Source: Iris pallida
Taxonomy: Eukaryota; Streptophyta; Magnoliopsida; Asparagales; Iridaceae
Length of the DNA stretch: 64,000 nucleotides
Direction of reading: 5' to 3'
Assembly (NCBI GenBank): GCA_029216955.1
Contig: JANAVB010015600.1
Span: 36,580,614-36,644,613 of the forward strand
A model generated the notes under the pieces. It was not told the DNA's origin, ran no database searches, and was given only the letters and a program-made list of their open reading frames with translations. Shown piece by piece: positions 10,665 to 23,677 of this stretch. The position numbers and the translations under genes are program-made. The first letter of the stretch is position 1. The number at the start of each line of letters is the position of its first letter.

Positions 10665-13075
10665 TGTCACGCTCCGGTCTCGTAGCTAGGACCGATCGTC
10701 CTTGCTTAGACGTGATGCCGCATGAGCCTTGATTGTGCTCATTCACGATAGTTTCCTAACGGCCGATTATAACAGCTTGTGACGGGGTCGTCGCACAGAA
10801 GTCCCAAGCAAAAATATTGAATATACAAGGCAACACAAGCATTGAAACAAAATTAGAGTCGTTATTGATACTTGAAATAAGATTACAAAGACGCGTAGCC
10901 AAGATTACAATCACTCAAACTCTCTCTCTCTCATCTCTCAATACAATTAACGAGCCAACGGATGCTTCAGATAGACGATGTCCATATATTATGTCCAGTA
11001 TAAGTCCAGACTCCATACAGATGCACACCTCGAGACGCCAGGAAACTCCGTGCCTCAATACATCCAAGTGAGCTCCACGCCAACGAGCTTCTACCTGTGC
11101 CTGCACATAAACACTGTGTGGGTGTCAGTACTCAACTGTACTGGTAGAGTGAGCTCCTCGCCCACCCATACAAAACCAACACGTTCATTTTACTTTGTGT
11201 AACATAAACCCTTTTTTAATGTCTTTCTAGTCTTGCCTTAGGATCAACGTTCAGGATACAGACAACTGGAGACTCTAGACCATCACCGTGCTATTATACC
11301 GATAATTTTCTTATCCTTGCCTATACCGACTCGTACTTATCTTTTGGCCCATGCCGTGGGATGCGACAACATGGTTCGTGTTATCGACTTGGTTCGTGCT
11401 TTAATATTGAGGTCATGCCTCACAACGTAGCATGACTTAACCATACTTGCCTTACGGTCCTTCTCGAGTTAACTCAGGAAGATTCGATCCCGACTTACGC
11501 AACTCTATATCATCGACTTAATACTCGACACCACATTCGTGCCGAAGCACACGGTGTCCTTGCTATGGCCAAATCTTAGGCCTCTTAAGACTTGTGATGC
11601 AATCGTGCATACTATCTTTACTTCATTCGTGCAATGCTTTTTCTTTCTTTGATTCGACCGACACCGTATATGTGGATTGCCGCTTAGCACGTCAACTTGA
11701 CAATATGAAAGGTCACTGGTAATTCAAGCTATCTTGGACATGTAGGTGGTGCAAGACGAGGCCCTTGCAGCTAAGGGTAGCTAGCCCTGCTCAAGTCCTC
11801 GAATCATCGACGACATGTTCTTGCTTAACTATCTTGCTCCCCTCCTAGGCCAATACGGTCCTGTGGCCCCAGGTTTCCGAATCGAGGGTGCGAAACCTTG
11901 TCGACAAGTAGTCCATGACCACACACCTACGAGAACTCCTAAACTCAAAGTAAATGTATGGCCTAACCGTCACAACTTAGCTTCCTTAGCTTTACTTATT
12001 TTACTTATCATACTTCTTTTACAGAGCCCAAACCAGGGTTGCCTCGACGACTGACCTACAATCCGGACATGTTTCCTTCTCAACGACTGACCTACAGTCC
12101 CGACTCTCGGTGACTGACCTACAGTCTCGACTCTCAGCCACTGACCTACAGTCTTGATATATTTTTCGTATTTCCATACTCTTATTGACTTAACTCATGA
12201 ATGGCTAATTCATAGCCTTCAAGCATAACTTGCACAAAATGTGTTCTTCATGTGCTAATAGACCGTGGCTAACTTTCCAATAAACCAACCGTGGCTCATG
12301 CCTTAAACCGACTTACGTTCTATGCAATACTATCGTCCAAGTCATACTTTATATGATGAGCCTTGAGATCGTGGGACTAGGTGACTTGACAACCGCAGAT
12401 AATATGGGATAGTACTTGCTATGACTTCGATAGCCCAACATAACTTTGCATAACTTAATCATGCAACAACTTGACGAGCAAAGGCTATGCCAAGCCTCGC
12501 ATCGTGGGAACGTGTCGTGCACGCATTCGACTTGAACAACCAAGTTCTTTGGGTGCCTAGACTTATGCCACAAGCTATGCAATGCAGCTTAACCCGTGGG
12601 GTGAGCAATGACTATGCGAAGCCTTAGACGATGGGACTGTGCATGCTTTATAAAGCATTCATGCGAGCGACGCCTATGACTTAGGCTAAGTTCTTAACTT
12701 CATGGCAACTGAAGCCAACTTTCCTTCTCCCAAGCCACGCGATGAAGGATTGAGTGTCATTTTGAAAGCACGTCGTGTAACACTTCTAAGCCGACCGTGG
12801 GACCTTTTCCATGTTCTAACTCATTCCGACCGAATTTGGAATTTTTTCCTTAGCTATGTAGATTTTTCTCTTTTATTATCAAGCCTACTTGTGCATTTGA
12901 AAACTTTTGTTTTATTAGTGTGACGGCCAAGCTGAGGCAAGTTCACCGAAGCTACCCACCTGAGGGAGGACTCGCCTCGACCGAGCGGGTCTTCGAGCAG
13001 CCGTTGCATGACTAAGTCCGAACGTCGTTGGTGTTTCGATTCCTTCAATTGAGCTGAGCGGGATGGGCCATTACA
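10665..13075 (-). mobile_element. LARD-like element: 5' LTR
   Basis: The plus strand starts TGTCACGCTCC at 10665 and ends CCATTACA at 13075, a 2.4-kb LTR with TG...CA ends. Positions 11640-13075 match the left LTR. The Met primer site adjoins its left end, which fixes minus-strand orientation. A four-copy 28-bp minisatellite sits at 12046-12157. No target duplication can be tested because the left LTR is truncated. Confidence 0.7.
12046..12157. repeat. Minisatellite, 28-bp unit x4
   Basis: Four copies of the 'gactgacctacagtc' unit, counterpart of the array at 7037-7114. The copy-number difference (3 versus 4) between the LTRs shows array instability since insertion. Confidence 0.8.
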
Positions 13076-13776
13076 GGAAGCCTTACTGAGTTCTCAGGTA
13101 TTTGGATATCCGGTGTGCTTTACAGGAAGCACATGTAGCACAACACTACAAAGGAGCATAGTACTCCATGCTACAGTGGGGAGACTCCACATAAGATACT
13201 AGTGGGGGGTAAGGCCTCGGCTTTGGGCCAAGTCACAGCAGCGTAGTACCGCACATAGGCAAGTGGGCCTAATGCTGTATAATAAAGAGTGGTAGGCAGC
13301 ACTAAAAAGAGGTTGGGCCTCATATTATATTGGGTGACACCACATGAGGTACCTAGAAAGGATGAAGCCTCGGTTTTGCGAACCATGTCACAGCGACGTA
13401 ACACCGCAAAGAAGCGAAAGGCTTCATGCTGGATAGTTTGGCACTACAAATAGACTATGCCTCATGCTAAAGTGGTATGACACCACATGAGGTATTGCCT
13501 CGGCTTTGGTCTATGTCATAACGACATAGCATCGCAAGGAAGCGAAAGGCTTCATGCCAAGACTCTTTAAAAGAACTCACCTGGAGTGTATGGATAGAGA
13601 TAAAGGTCGTCTCCTGAGAGAAATATTATAGGCTCCTAAGATACATACACCAAAACTAGGCTGGCAAAAGACCTTTGCTGGAAGATTAAAGTCTTAGCGA
13701 CATCTATCCTATTGTATGATGGACAGTCACTGTGAAGAGTGCCCAACCTATAAATATAGAGAGATATTTGGGGGAT
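13076..13776 (+). mobile_element. Probable 3' untranslated tail of a copia element
   Basis: This 700-bp stretch ends with TTTGGGGGAT directly before an LTR start TGTTGGTGTTTTGGC. That looks like a copia polypurine tract plus 3' LTR. The body has no coding frame and is mostly a degenerate tandem repeat (13190-13560). Assignment rests on the end motif and is moderate. Confidence 0.45.
13190..13560. repeat. Degenerate tandem repeat, about 130-155 bp x3
   Basis: The landmark 'gcctcgg(c/t)tttg' recurs at 13213, 13367 and 13497. Each is followed by 'tgtcacagcgacgta'-like and 'aagcgaaaggcttcatgc'-like words. Non-coding. Confidence 0.7.
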
Positions 13777-13899
13777 TGTTGGTGTTTTGGCTTGGTGACT
13801 AGAAAGATAGTCCCATATTGCTCATACCAAATGGATTGTATCTTTATATAAAACTTTGCTTGTGGAGAGAGATGCACATGAGGTATGGAAAGGCACATG
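13777..13899 (+). mobile_element. Copia-like LTR, left piece (interrupted)
   Basis: The LTR starts TGTTGGTGTTTTGGC after a polypurine-like tract and is cut at 13899 by a solo LTR. It resumes at 17565. The rejoined sequence reads smoothly ('gcacatgggtgccatgtgtgag'), a configuration common in copia LTRs. Confidence 0.6.
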
Positions 13900-14414
13900 T
13901 GTCACGACCCGCACCCGCTTTTCGGACGCGAGCTCGTGAGCAAGCCAGCTACGCATCAATCGGACTCCAGCCCGACTCGAATACGTAAACGCTGTCACGG
14001 CTAGGGCAAACTGCCAAATCATGACAAACAAATCTATATCTCAATCCACAATAAGACAACATAAATGAACACTATGGGTCGTGGTCTGCAGTCCACTAGC
14101 ATATATGTTCGATAAGACTCTAAAGAAAGTAACAAGAGTCTAAACTGAATCAGAAAACATGATAAAGTAAGAAAGCACGAAAGGATAACAATGTAATAAT
14201 GATACCTGAATCCCACAAGCGGATCATCGCATCCGAAACCCACAAGAATCGTGAATCCTCCGCCACCCAGAACTACTAGCTAACTCCATGCAACCGCTAA
14301 ACCTGAGAAGATCATCAGGTCCTTAGAGGAGATAGCAAGATACATAATATACATGCCTATCTAGCAGTTTTATCATGCACAAGATATAAACAAGAGAGAA
14401 CAAGAACAAGACAA

Positions 14415-14513
14415 ATGACTACGAACACGAACTCGAACACGAACACGAATACGAACACGAACACGAATACGAACACAAACACGAATACGAACACGAACAC
14501 GAACACGAACACT
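14415..14513. repeat. Hexanucleotide-like array (acgaac/acgaat)
   Basis: About 16 copies of six-base units 'acgaac' with variants, inside the solo LTR. The complement reads as repeated Val-Phe codons, which is an artefact. Confidence 0.9.
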
Positions 14514-14579
14514 AGAACAAATATGCGTAAATGAACTGTCAGATGAACGATAATCACGAGATCAATGGAAGAACCAAAC

Positions 14580-14822
14580 CCTCATCCCGAGTGTGGACTC
14601 ATGGGTTTGAACTAAGCACTAACCCTCGTCCCGAGTGTGGACTCTCTGGTTAGCTCACGACAAGGCACCCTCGTCCCGTGTGTGGACTCTCTGGTGCAAT
14701 TGGTCAACCCTCGTCCCGAGTGTGGACTCTCTGGTGCCAATGATCACGACAAGCACCCTCGTCCCAAGTGTGGACTCTCTGGTGCACCAAACAACCCTCG
14801 TTCCGAGTGTGGACTCTCTGGT
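14580..14822. repeat. Interspersed 27-bp minisatellite x6
   Basis: Six copies of 'ccctcgtcccgagtgtggac' plus 'tctctggt', separated by variable spacers, give a period of about 40-65 bp. It lies inside the solo LTR. Confidence 0.85.
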
Positions 14823-16333
14823 TGTGTAAAACAATAATCAAGGCTATGGCAGTTCACTACACGCACTCGTCCTATGACACGACTCAAGCAAGGTACTGGT
14901 GAGAAACTTCAAGTATGAAATACAAGACCAAACATGAACACGGCTATATGCAATAAAAAAAACTCAAAATAATATAATACTAAAAGCACATGTCCATAAA
15001 CAATCAAAATTGGGAAATAAAATACAATGCATGTAAATAAAACTGTAGAGAAAGACAATGTATACTTGCCTGGAGGTTGCACGCAGATCCAACAAAATAT
15101 TATCAACTGATAAGCCACAAAATCCACATCATCACAACTGTCTCCGGAAGATGAAACAGATATTACCAATGTTCTCAGAATAGTCAAATTAGCTAGGATT
15201 GCCTGTCCTTAAGTCCAATTCTGGATACAGGGGCAAAACGGTAATTTTGGGTAAAAAACGGTGTCCGTCGTTGGACCCGCTTTGCACCAAAAAGCGTGTC
15301 AGAGTCAATGGTCTCTAAAGTCGTCAAACTACATGTCTACGGATTCAGTTTTTCGATACGAACCCACCGTATGTCCAAAGTTGGATTTTGGCGGGCCGTG
15401 CACAAAATCGCCCGTTAAATCGGATCGTAGGGCCCGCGAAACGGCGATCTAATCAACTATCTCAGAATCAGACCAAACTTGGCATACAGGACCAGAAAAA
15501 TAATACGGTCCTATTGGCCCAAGTTTTGTCTCGATCTGACGAACGTGCACAAAGTAATTGAGAAATTTGCACAGAGGCCGATACGATGAATTTTGACGGA
15601 TACGCATCAAATTCGTCGTGCAAACGCGACCAATTTAAATTCCGTCAAAGTCCACACGATCACGAAGCTGTTACGTACCTTTCGATGCCTTCAGTTCGCG
15701 ACCGTGTCGCCTGGATTGGCGGGACGCACGTCGTATCGGACAAATTTTCTAGTTTTTAAAACAGTTTTTCGGTAAACTGCGGGATTCGATTTCTCGATAC
15801 GTTGTCGATGATTTCTAAATCCACAAAAAGGGTCGTGAAGTCCTATATGTTGTCAATAAACTCTTTCAAATAGATTTTCAAAATCGTTCATGGTTTGGAA
15901 GAAAACTGACCGTAAATTAGGGTAATCGGTCTACGAAACTGTTCTATTTTCGAACAGTTATTGGATCGACTTCGCGTCGAGTTCTCGGTCGATCGAAGGG
16001 TTTACGACGAATTCCCTTTGAAGGGTTTCGAAGATGGTTATATTGTCGACGTGTACGAAGAAACCGTACAGAAAAATATGCTATGACGAGAGAGAAAACT
16101 CATCGCAAAGTCAAGGCTTTGGGGACACTGCTGTCAGTGGTTCCCTGTCTCCTGCGCACGGCTGTGCTTCCGGCAGCCTCCGGCGACCCGCGCGGCGGTC
16201 CACGACAAGCACCAACGTCGGACTGGTGGGTCGCGGTGGAAGTGGTGGCACGTCGAGTTTAGTCTAAGGTTTTGATCTCACATCTCCCTTTCCCCGACTA
16301 TATAGATGCTATTGCTGTCGAACCAACACGAGC

Positions 16334-16359
16334 GGGGGGGGGGGGGGGGGGGGGGGGGG
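16334..16359. repeat. Poly-G run of 26
   Basis: Twenty-six consecutive G, potentially G-quadruplex forming. The length may be affected by sequencing or assembly. Confidence 0.9.
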
Positions 16360-16559
16360 AAGAAAATTCTGCTCGGGTTCTACTTGGGCCCATGGCTTTG
16401 GGTAATTTTATTTGGGTTCGGCATTGCAGCTGCTGAGCTGACTTGGTTTGTATTGGGATTGGCCTGGCTTGGTTTGTATTGGGATTCCCTCAATGACTTG
16501 GGCTGCTGGGCTTGTGGGCCTGGGTTGGCATTGCTCTTTTATGGATATATCTATAAATA

Positions 16560-16870
<311 letters not shown>

Positions 16871-17564
16871 TATTTATATACCAATAAATACTCAATTAAC
16901 AAGTAATAATACCTAATTGCAATAATATATTTATTTAATCACCATAGAATAATAAAATAATACTAAAATAATTAAATGGTGGTTTGGTAAATCTATACTA
17001 TTCACCTTTGTCTGGGTCCAAAAAATTGTACAAACATTGTAAACAATATTTAATAATAAAATACCAGTTTTGTACAAATATTCAAATAGTTAAAAATGTA
17101 CCTCATCACCTAAAATAATTTAAGAAAAATTTGTACACACATAAAATATGACTACATGACCATCCCTGGTCTCACTGCATGCCCACATAGGCTTGGATTC
17201 GGTTCAGGCTCAGCTCGGGCTAAATTGACACAAATGGGTTTCCTACAAGTCAATAAATATAATAATAATTAATTAAACTTATTTATAATGGTCATGTCAC
17301 AAGTTGGCCTGGTTTTCCTAGTTATGACATCACTATGCTCGACCTTCCCTGGCATGGCTAACGTACTAGTCAAGGCACGCCACTACACTATCCATGCCAT
17401 GATTCCTAGTCGTCTAGTACTTCAAAACTCAACTAAGGCTAAAGTCATCTACCGTAATAATTAACTAAATAATTATTTATAAAAATCTAAAAGTCACCAT
17501 TTAAATCAAATAAATAATAGAAAAAATATTTTCAAAATTTTTCAGGAAGAGGAGTTACAACATG

Positions 17565-18844
17565 GGTGCCATGTGTGAGTATTTTTCTAGTAGAAAGAAG
17601 GCTAACTCCATAAAAAAGTATTCATACATTTTGTCATGCTCATGGGATCATTCATATTAGAGCTAAGCCTCGAAGGGCCTTAACGATTTGGACTCGGACT
17701 TGGACTCGAACTCGGAATCGAGCTCAAGGGCATAAAGTGGCGCTTTATGTGTCGTTTCTGCACTTGTGCGTTCGTCTTATGTGTGAGTCACATGCGCTAG
17801 GCGTATGTGTTCGGCGCATAGGCGGGCATAGGCACGGATACAGGCATGGAGGCAGGCACGGGGGCAGACACGGGCGTAGGCACAGACTTGGCGCTGCTAA
17901 GTGTGACCGCGTGCGCTCTTACTCCAGCGTACTGCGCATGGATGTTGTGTTGTTGCACGCGTGCCTGTGCGGTCGTAATGCTGCGCTGCTGTATACGCGC
18001 CTGTGTAATAATTAAGCACTGGTTGGAAGCTTCGGGCAGTTATGAAAAGATTGAACCATTTTTTCAGATCCAATTTTTGTAGGATTTGAATTTGATTTAG
18101 TTAAATATTTTTATTATTCGTTCCTATATTTTTGCAATCAGTGTACGACTAGGATTATAGTTAGATTATCAGCTTAACGCTATAAATACTCTCTTCGTGT
18201 CTTCTTTGATGACTTACTCAGAAAATAAGAGACGAAGAGAGTTGAGAGGCCACTGCTATTTGGAGTCCAAGAAGTCCTGCGAGTTCAGTTAGGAGGTGAC
18301 AATGAGCGTTTCAGAAGTTCTTCGAACTTGCTGGTTCCTTGGAGCAGATCACAGTAGGGCGAATCTTGCTTTGAGAAACGGTGATCTTAATTATCCCAGC
18401 AGAGTTGCGTCTTCTTCTTCCTCCGTATTTAAGACAGAGTCTTCAAGATATTCTTGAGAAGCAATTCTCAAAGTTCCTTATATACATAGTGTGTGATCGA
18501 AATTCATTCTGGAGAATCACTATGTCCACTCTCGTTCATCCATCTAAGATTTGTTTCAGGAATAACAGTTGGTAGCGTGAAGCTATCACTATAAAAGCTA
18601 GGGTGGAGGCCATTGAAGGGGTCATTAAGAGAGGGTTGCTCTTTGGGGTATTTGGCTGTAACACTTTTGAATGGTTTCTTACTTATTCAATAAAGTTTGC
18701 TTTCCTTTTTCCATGGAGTATATCTCTCTTGCCCCAACCATGTAAGACATTTGTGTGCCCTGTGTTATTATTCAGTCTTATGCTTTGTTGTATTACTCGC
18801 CATTAAGAGTATTATTATGCTCTATCTCGCTTTCACATATTGCA
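17565..18844 (+). mobile_element. Copia-like LTR, right piece
   Basis: Continuation of the LTR begun at 13777; the total without the insertion is about 1.4 kb. It holds a TATA box (TATAAATA, 18181-18188), a poly(A) signal AATAAA (18689-18694), and ends ATATTGCA just before a Met-type primer site at 18851. A repeated 'ggcatnggcacgg' stretch at 17820-17890 gives a His/Arg/Gly-rich frame that is not a gene. Confidence 0.6.
18181..18188 (+). promoter_or_regulatory. TATA box of the copia LTR
   Basis: TATAAATA in the LTR, about 500 bp upstream of the AATAAA at 18689. This is the expected order of promoter, R region and poly(A) signal. Confidence 0.55.
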
Positions 18845-18850
18845 TAAAAT

Positions 18851-18863
18851 TGGTATTAGAGCT
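18851..18863 (+). other. Primer-binding site (Met type, one mismatch)
   Basis: TGGTATTAGAGCT differs slightly from TGGTATCAGAGCC and sits 6 nt after the LTR end. It implies that a plus-strand element body begins here. Confidence 0.6.
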
Positions 18864-19426
18864 AAGGGAACTATTAGAATTGTTCATTCCATATGAGTTA
18901 AAGGTAGGTGATGACATTAGCCCGCTTCCCATCTTCCTGGATATAGAAGAAAGCACCTTAGGGTTTAACTAATAATCAAGCACTACTATGAATGCTAATA
19001 GGTAATTTAAATAAGTGTTATAAATAAGACAAGTATACCGACACCCGATGTATATATCCTAGTATTCCATATAAGGTGCTCCATTTTCGGAACTCTCTGG
19101 GACTTTAATCCACTATTATTACAGATTGTTACACATAAGATTTGATACGAATGTTCGTCGACTTCTTAACAACGTGCTTTGATCCGAACGCTCGTCGACT
19201 TCCATACAAACATTGTTATGAAGACTTGCGGACTTTAACCTCTTACAAAAAGGGTTTTAATCTTCTAATAATAATTTAAAGATCGAACTTTGTAACTCAA
19301 TACAACGCTATCTCAATATGATTGGCAAGTGAAAGCTTTTGTACATGTGGAATTTTTTTGGAGTATTGGATAAAAAATTAAGGCTCTAAAAAGTTGGAAT
19401 CAAATGAGATTATTTGGGTTTAAATA
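18864..19426. other. Leader remnant and unassigned sequence
   Basis: Follows the primer site; no gag frame seen. Two related words 'cgttcgtcgacttc' and 'cgctcgtcgacttcc' occur at about 19150-19205. Otherwise no recognised structure. Confidence 0.4.
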
Positions 19427-19720
19427 TGTCACGACCCGCATCCGATATAGGAACACGAATAGTGAACAACATCCAGCCTACGCTACAGCATCGGTGGTAG
19501 AATGTTGTCTAGGTCACTAACTATCAATCTCACACAATGATATCACGTACCTGTCATAGATCTCAACTCCAAATGGAGGAAAAAGTACAAATGATAACAC
19601 TAAATACCCAATCACAATCTAAAGCAAGATAAGATATCAAAGAAGTCTAATAAACTACAAAGTCTGAAACATCAACAACTTTCAAAGACACTAACAATAT
19701 CCAAATCTCTAATATAATAA

Positions 19721-19722
<2 letters not shown>

Positions 19723-19806
<84 letters not shown>

Positions 19807-19809
19807 AAA

Positions 19810-19856
<47 letters not shown>
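19723..19856. repeat. (AT)n microsatellite interrupted by an A-rich stretch
   Basis: Two (AT)n runs separated by 'aaagaaaaaaaaaa'. Confidence 0.95.
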
Positions 19857-19857
<1 letters not shown>

Positions 19858-21769
19858 GCCAAGAATTCTAATAGTGAATCTATCCAAAGCTATAGTAGTA
19901 ACTAAGCCCCTCGGTAATCACTCATGAGCATCAGGAGCCATGGTTGCTATCCCCTCCTCGGCTCCGTAGAATGTGGGACACAGGTCCCCTAAGCAGTCAT
20001 CTAAAAAAATATCCTGTCAGGATAAAACTAGCACACCTCTTCTAGCAATTCCAATTAAATGACAAACACTATAAAACAGTTATAGTAAGTGATACTTGAT
20101 GAGCAGAAAAAGAATGAGTCATAAAATAAAATAGACAATAGCTAACTAAAGTAAAAGAAAAGTAAATATGGTGAGCCAGAAGAACATGACAATAAAGGCT
20201 GTAAATAAAAATAACAAACAAGAACATATGTGATGTGAGTCCTACAAGTATAATGTGAGTCAAGCAAGCAAGTGTATATATATATGTATAGCCTTGGTTA
20301 TCTAAACTATTACTCATATGTACTCACACCCTCATACACACACATATGAATACCCCCGCATAACCTCCTATCCCTGGGTATACTGTTTTCCCCTATCCTA
20401 TGTGCCTGCAGGGGCCTAAAGCCCCTGCCTTCTGTGTGTACATACCAAGCCAAGTGCAGGCTCACTGCCATCTATTTTCTAGAACATAATACCCCCTTCA
20501 CTACATGCTGCCTACTGATATCACACAGTAATGCACCATTTCCCTTCTACTGCTAACTGCAGTCTAAAGTTGGTGCACATTGTTCTATCTCTCTACATCT
20601 CCTTCACACAGACCTATTTCCTTATTGCTGCTATGAGCTCATTTTTCCTTTGCACAATCACACTAATCCCCTACAGATACTGCCCCTGCTATGCTCTTCT
20701 CACTTTTGTCAAACTTTTCTCTCCCTCTCACTACTTTACCTGCTGACTTCCCCTCTCTTCTTATCCTTCAATCTAACAAAGTGGCTATCTAACCAACTAA
20801 CACACACTCGTTACATTACCACTGACTGCTGCCATGTTCCACTTTCACTCTTCTTATTCACTGTCACTTAGGACACTCTCCTAGGCATTCATACATGAAT
20901 CCACGCTCTCCACTAGACACTTAGCACTCTACTTACCAACACTCAGGTGAGTGTTACAACTCATAAGTCATCCACTATAACTTAGACAGTCTTGAAACTC
21001 ACATACACCTAATTGCTCGATCCTCTTTTCCTAGGCACTACTCATGACATAGGAACCCCCTACTATTCCTATGTACCTGCCTGCAAGGAGAAAACCCCTT
21101 GCCCACCGCTCTTACTTGAGCCCCCACCTCTATAGTATACACACCCATAAGCATGTGTACACCTACATTCCTATATGTAATACATATATTCCTTGACACT
21201 TATGACAAATCCCAAACTCTTCACCTACAACACACACTCTCCTATCAGTTCCCTGTCGAGCACTTTTCCTTTTCTATTCTTATACACTGGTCTTTGGTAA
21301 ATCAAATGCACACACTCACTCCTCTTTAGCATTTACACCCATTTACTAGTATATACTAGGACACTCTAACTACTTCCTAATACACTCACAAGCCAAGCAT
21401 TGCCCATACTGACGCACCAACATCTAACCATTTTTCCCCTACCAACAATATTTACAGGCTAAACCAGAAACCCCATATCCTAAATGTTACCCTCACGAAC
21501 TCACTCTCTACCGTGGCCACTGTTACCACTGATGTAACTCTCTGCCAGTGTATTAGCATCAAATACACCTATAACCCATCTTGTTCCTCATTGTCCTGTC
21601 AAGGTTGAGGCCCAAGCCAATACCTTATTGTGCAAGAGTTCACTAGAGAAAGGAATATAAGAAATTTACCTGGCTTTTATAAGCTTACAGATTCCTTATC
21701 TCCTTACAAATAGCCTAGGCTGCAAGGGACATCCTCCAATCTCTATAGAATGATACACGTAGCCCCTAT

Positions 21770-22260
21770 ATACTGATGCATGCCCCATATAGGACTGATA
21801 CATATAAGCCTATAGGACTGATATATGATGCCCCCTCTATACTGATACATGTATCCTATATAATCTGATACATCTTTAGATATATAACTGATACAATAGC
21901 TACTGCTTTCACTACTGATAACATGGAGTTACTCTACTGCTACTCTACTGATAACATGGAGTTAGGCACTCTAACCCTCATAGGCCAATGGCCAAATGTC
22001 CTAAGGCCAAAACCCCAACCTTTTATAATATAATCGTTGCTACCTCACATTGCCCGACCCCCTTCATGCATATTCCTCCTTCGTGATTGCTGTTCAGCTA
22101 AAGCAAAATATTGTTGCTGTAAAGCTAACGCAAAATATTGCTGCTGAGCATTTCATACCATCCATATCATTTCCTCTCCTACCTCAGTTACTACTATACA
22201 TATATATAAATCCCTCTATATAACTGATGTATATTACTGATACATATCCCTAACCGATAC
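21770..22260. repeat. Dispersed 'actgatacat' repeats
   Basis: The word 'actgatacat', with variants, occurs about ten times, mixed with 'ccctctata'. A duplicated 'aaagctaacgcaaaatattg(c/t)tgctg' lies near 22095-22145. Non-coding LTR sequence. Confidence 0.6.
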
Positions 22261-22889
22261 ATGTCACTCCCTCTCTATTCTTCAACTGCTGCTATAATCC
22301 TTCATATCCTGAGCCCCATACATGCATCAGTTAACCACTAGGTACTACATGGCTCCCTTCACCCTCTACACACATATGTAATGTAATTATATCTCAATTC
22401 AAACTATATGATTGATACCTAAATCAAAATATACACACACACACACCCCCATACTAACAATATCAGTCCAAACCAGTCCACCCTCAAACTCAAAAAGCAG
22501 TCCACATCTCCCAAGCTAAGCAAAATCATATATTATTCCCATATATCACCAAATAACTATACAAATAATAATCTAAATTAATGTAAACATAGAAACAAGT
22601 GTCAAATCTGAATATAAACCATTGGGTGTTCTCTTGGTCATTTTGTCAAACACTTGGTGTGCGTATCGGATACGTTGAGATATGTCCATGATACGCACTC
22701 TAAATGGATCCAAACTGGACCCAAAGCATACTCACATGTTCTAAATCACAAGTAGGTCCTAATAAATCTATTCTTAAATCTTAGAAATGCCATTCTCGAA
22801 TTTTCTCCAAATTGGGTCAAAATACAAAGGAAAAAGTCTCTAAATGGATGAAGAAGATTCAAAATTTCTCACCATTGGTAACCCTAATG

Positions 22890-23130
22890 TATGGGGTTCC
22901 TATTTAATGGATTCCTAATGAAATAGATCCAAGATCCAAAAAAGGGTTTAGAATGCATTTTACTTATTGGAAGATGGATTCCCAATAAAATGGTTTCTAT
23001 TTGATGGATTCCCAATGAAATGGTTCCTATTTGATGGATTACTAATGAAATGGATCCGAGAAAAAGGGTTTAGAATGAATTTTACTTATTGGAAGATGGA
23101 TTCCCAATGAAATGGATCCAAGATCCAAAA
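22890..23130. repeat. Compound tandem repeat 'ggattcccaatgaaatgg'
   Basis: Units of about 35 bp ('tttgatggattcccaatgaaatggttccta') are nested in a longer unit of about 120 bp containing 'gggtttagaatg' and 'ttttacttattggaagatgg'. It lies in the level-0 LTR. Confidence 0.75.
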
Positions 23131-23243
23131 GCCCTCAAGCTCCAAGTGCTCCAACCTCCAATGTCTTGCTTCTAGAGTCTTTTAGTCTCTATGGGAAAGA
23201 GAATTGGATTAATTTGGGGAAATGTTTGGTTTACAACCAAAAT

Positions 23244-23348
23244 TTTACAACCTTCTTACAACTTACACCCATTTGCTGACATGTGGGCCATGCCACCACC
23301 TAGCCTACATGTCAAAAAATGGGTGCGTGGTTGTAAGAAGGTTGTAAA
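23244..23348. repeat. Foldback element with perfect 19-bp inverted arms
   Basis: The left arm TTTACAACCTTCTTACAAC (23244-23262) is perfectly complementary to 23330-23348. Inner segments CACCCATTT/AAATGGGTG and GACATG/CATGTC extend the stem. A 12-bp word 'aaatgtttggtt' flanks it on both sides (23220 and 23346). It looks like a small MITE or foldback inside the LTR. Confidence 0.7.
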
Positions 23349-23574
23349 TGTTTGGTTCTAACTGTAGCATTGCTCATTAATTTGGGCCAATTTGGATGAG
23401 TTTTGATGGTAGGAACAATTGGGGAAGGAAAGCTCCCAAATTAGGATTTTTTGGAATATGGGAAGAGGAAGAAGATGAAGTTAGGCTTTATAAAGGAAGT
23501 GGGCTACCATATTAGGTTTAGTTTAGAGTTTTAGCTAATATAAATTCTCTACTAAGCCCCTCTCTTATGTTATG

Positions 23575-23677
23575 TGTAACACCCAGTCCTAAAATACTTA
23601 GGACTAAGTAGGTAGACATGCCAGCTGTACACATACGAAGTATACCCCAATATATAAAAACCACGTATGTATACATA
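23575..23677 (-). mobile_element. Level-1 LARD-like element: 3' LTR, left piece
   Basis: Starts TGTAACACCCAGTCC and matches the start of the LTR at 60594, including 'ttaggactaagta' and 'cacgtatgtatacata'. It is cut after ACATA (23673-23677) by the Tat element and resumes at 52766. The left flank TTATG (23570-23574) pairs with TCATG (63532-63536) as the target duplication of the whole level-1 element. Confidence 0.8.

Larger units (their letters stand above)
19427..23574 (-). mobile_element. Tekay-like LTR (level 0 of the nest), left piece
   Basis: The plus strand opens TGTCACGACCCGCATCC and continues 'cagcctacgctacagcatcgg' and 'gtagaatgttgtctaggtcac'. This matches the reverse complement of the gag-only element's LTR end (29950-30056). 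It is therefore a diverged minus-strand LTR of the same group. It is interrupted at 23574 by the level-1 element and resumes at 63537. Inside are an (AT)n block (19723-19856), 'actgatacat' repeats (21770-22260), nested repeats (22890-23130) and a foldback (23244-23348). No coding. Confidence 0.65.

Noticed and set aside
14357..14557. Frame encoding repeated Val-Phe
   Set aside because: Translation of the acgaac hexanucleotide repeat, not a protein.
17737..18082. His/Arg/Gly-rich frames
   Set aside because: Arise from imperfect 'ggcatgggcacgg' repeats in a copia LTR; no start context, no domain.
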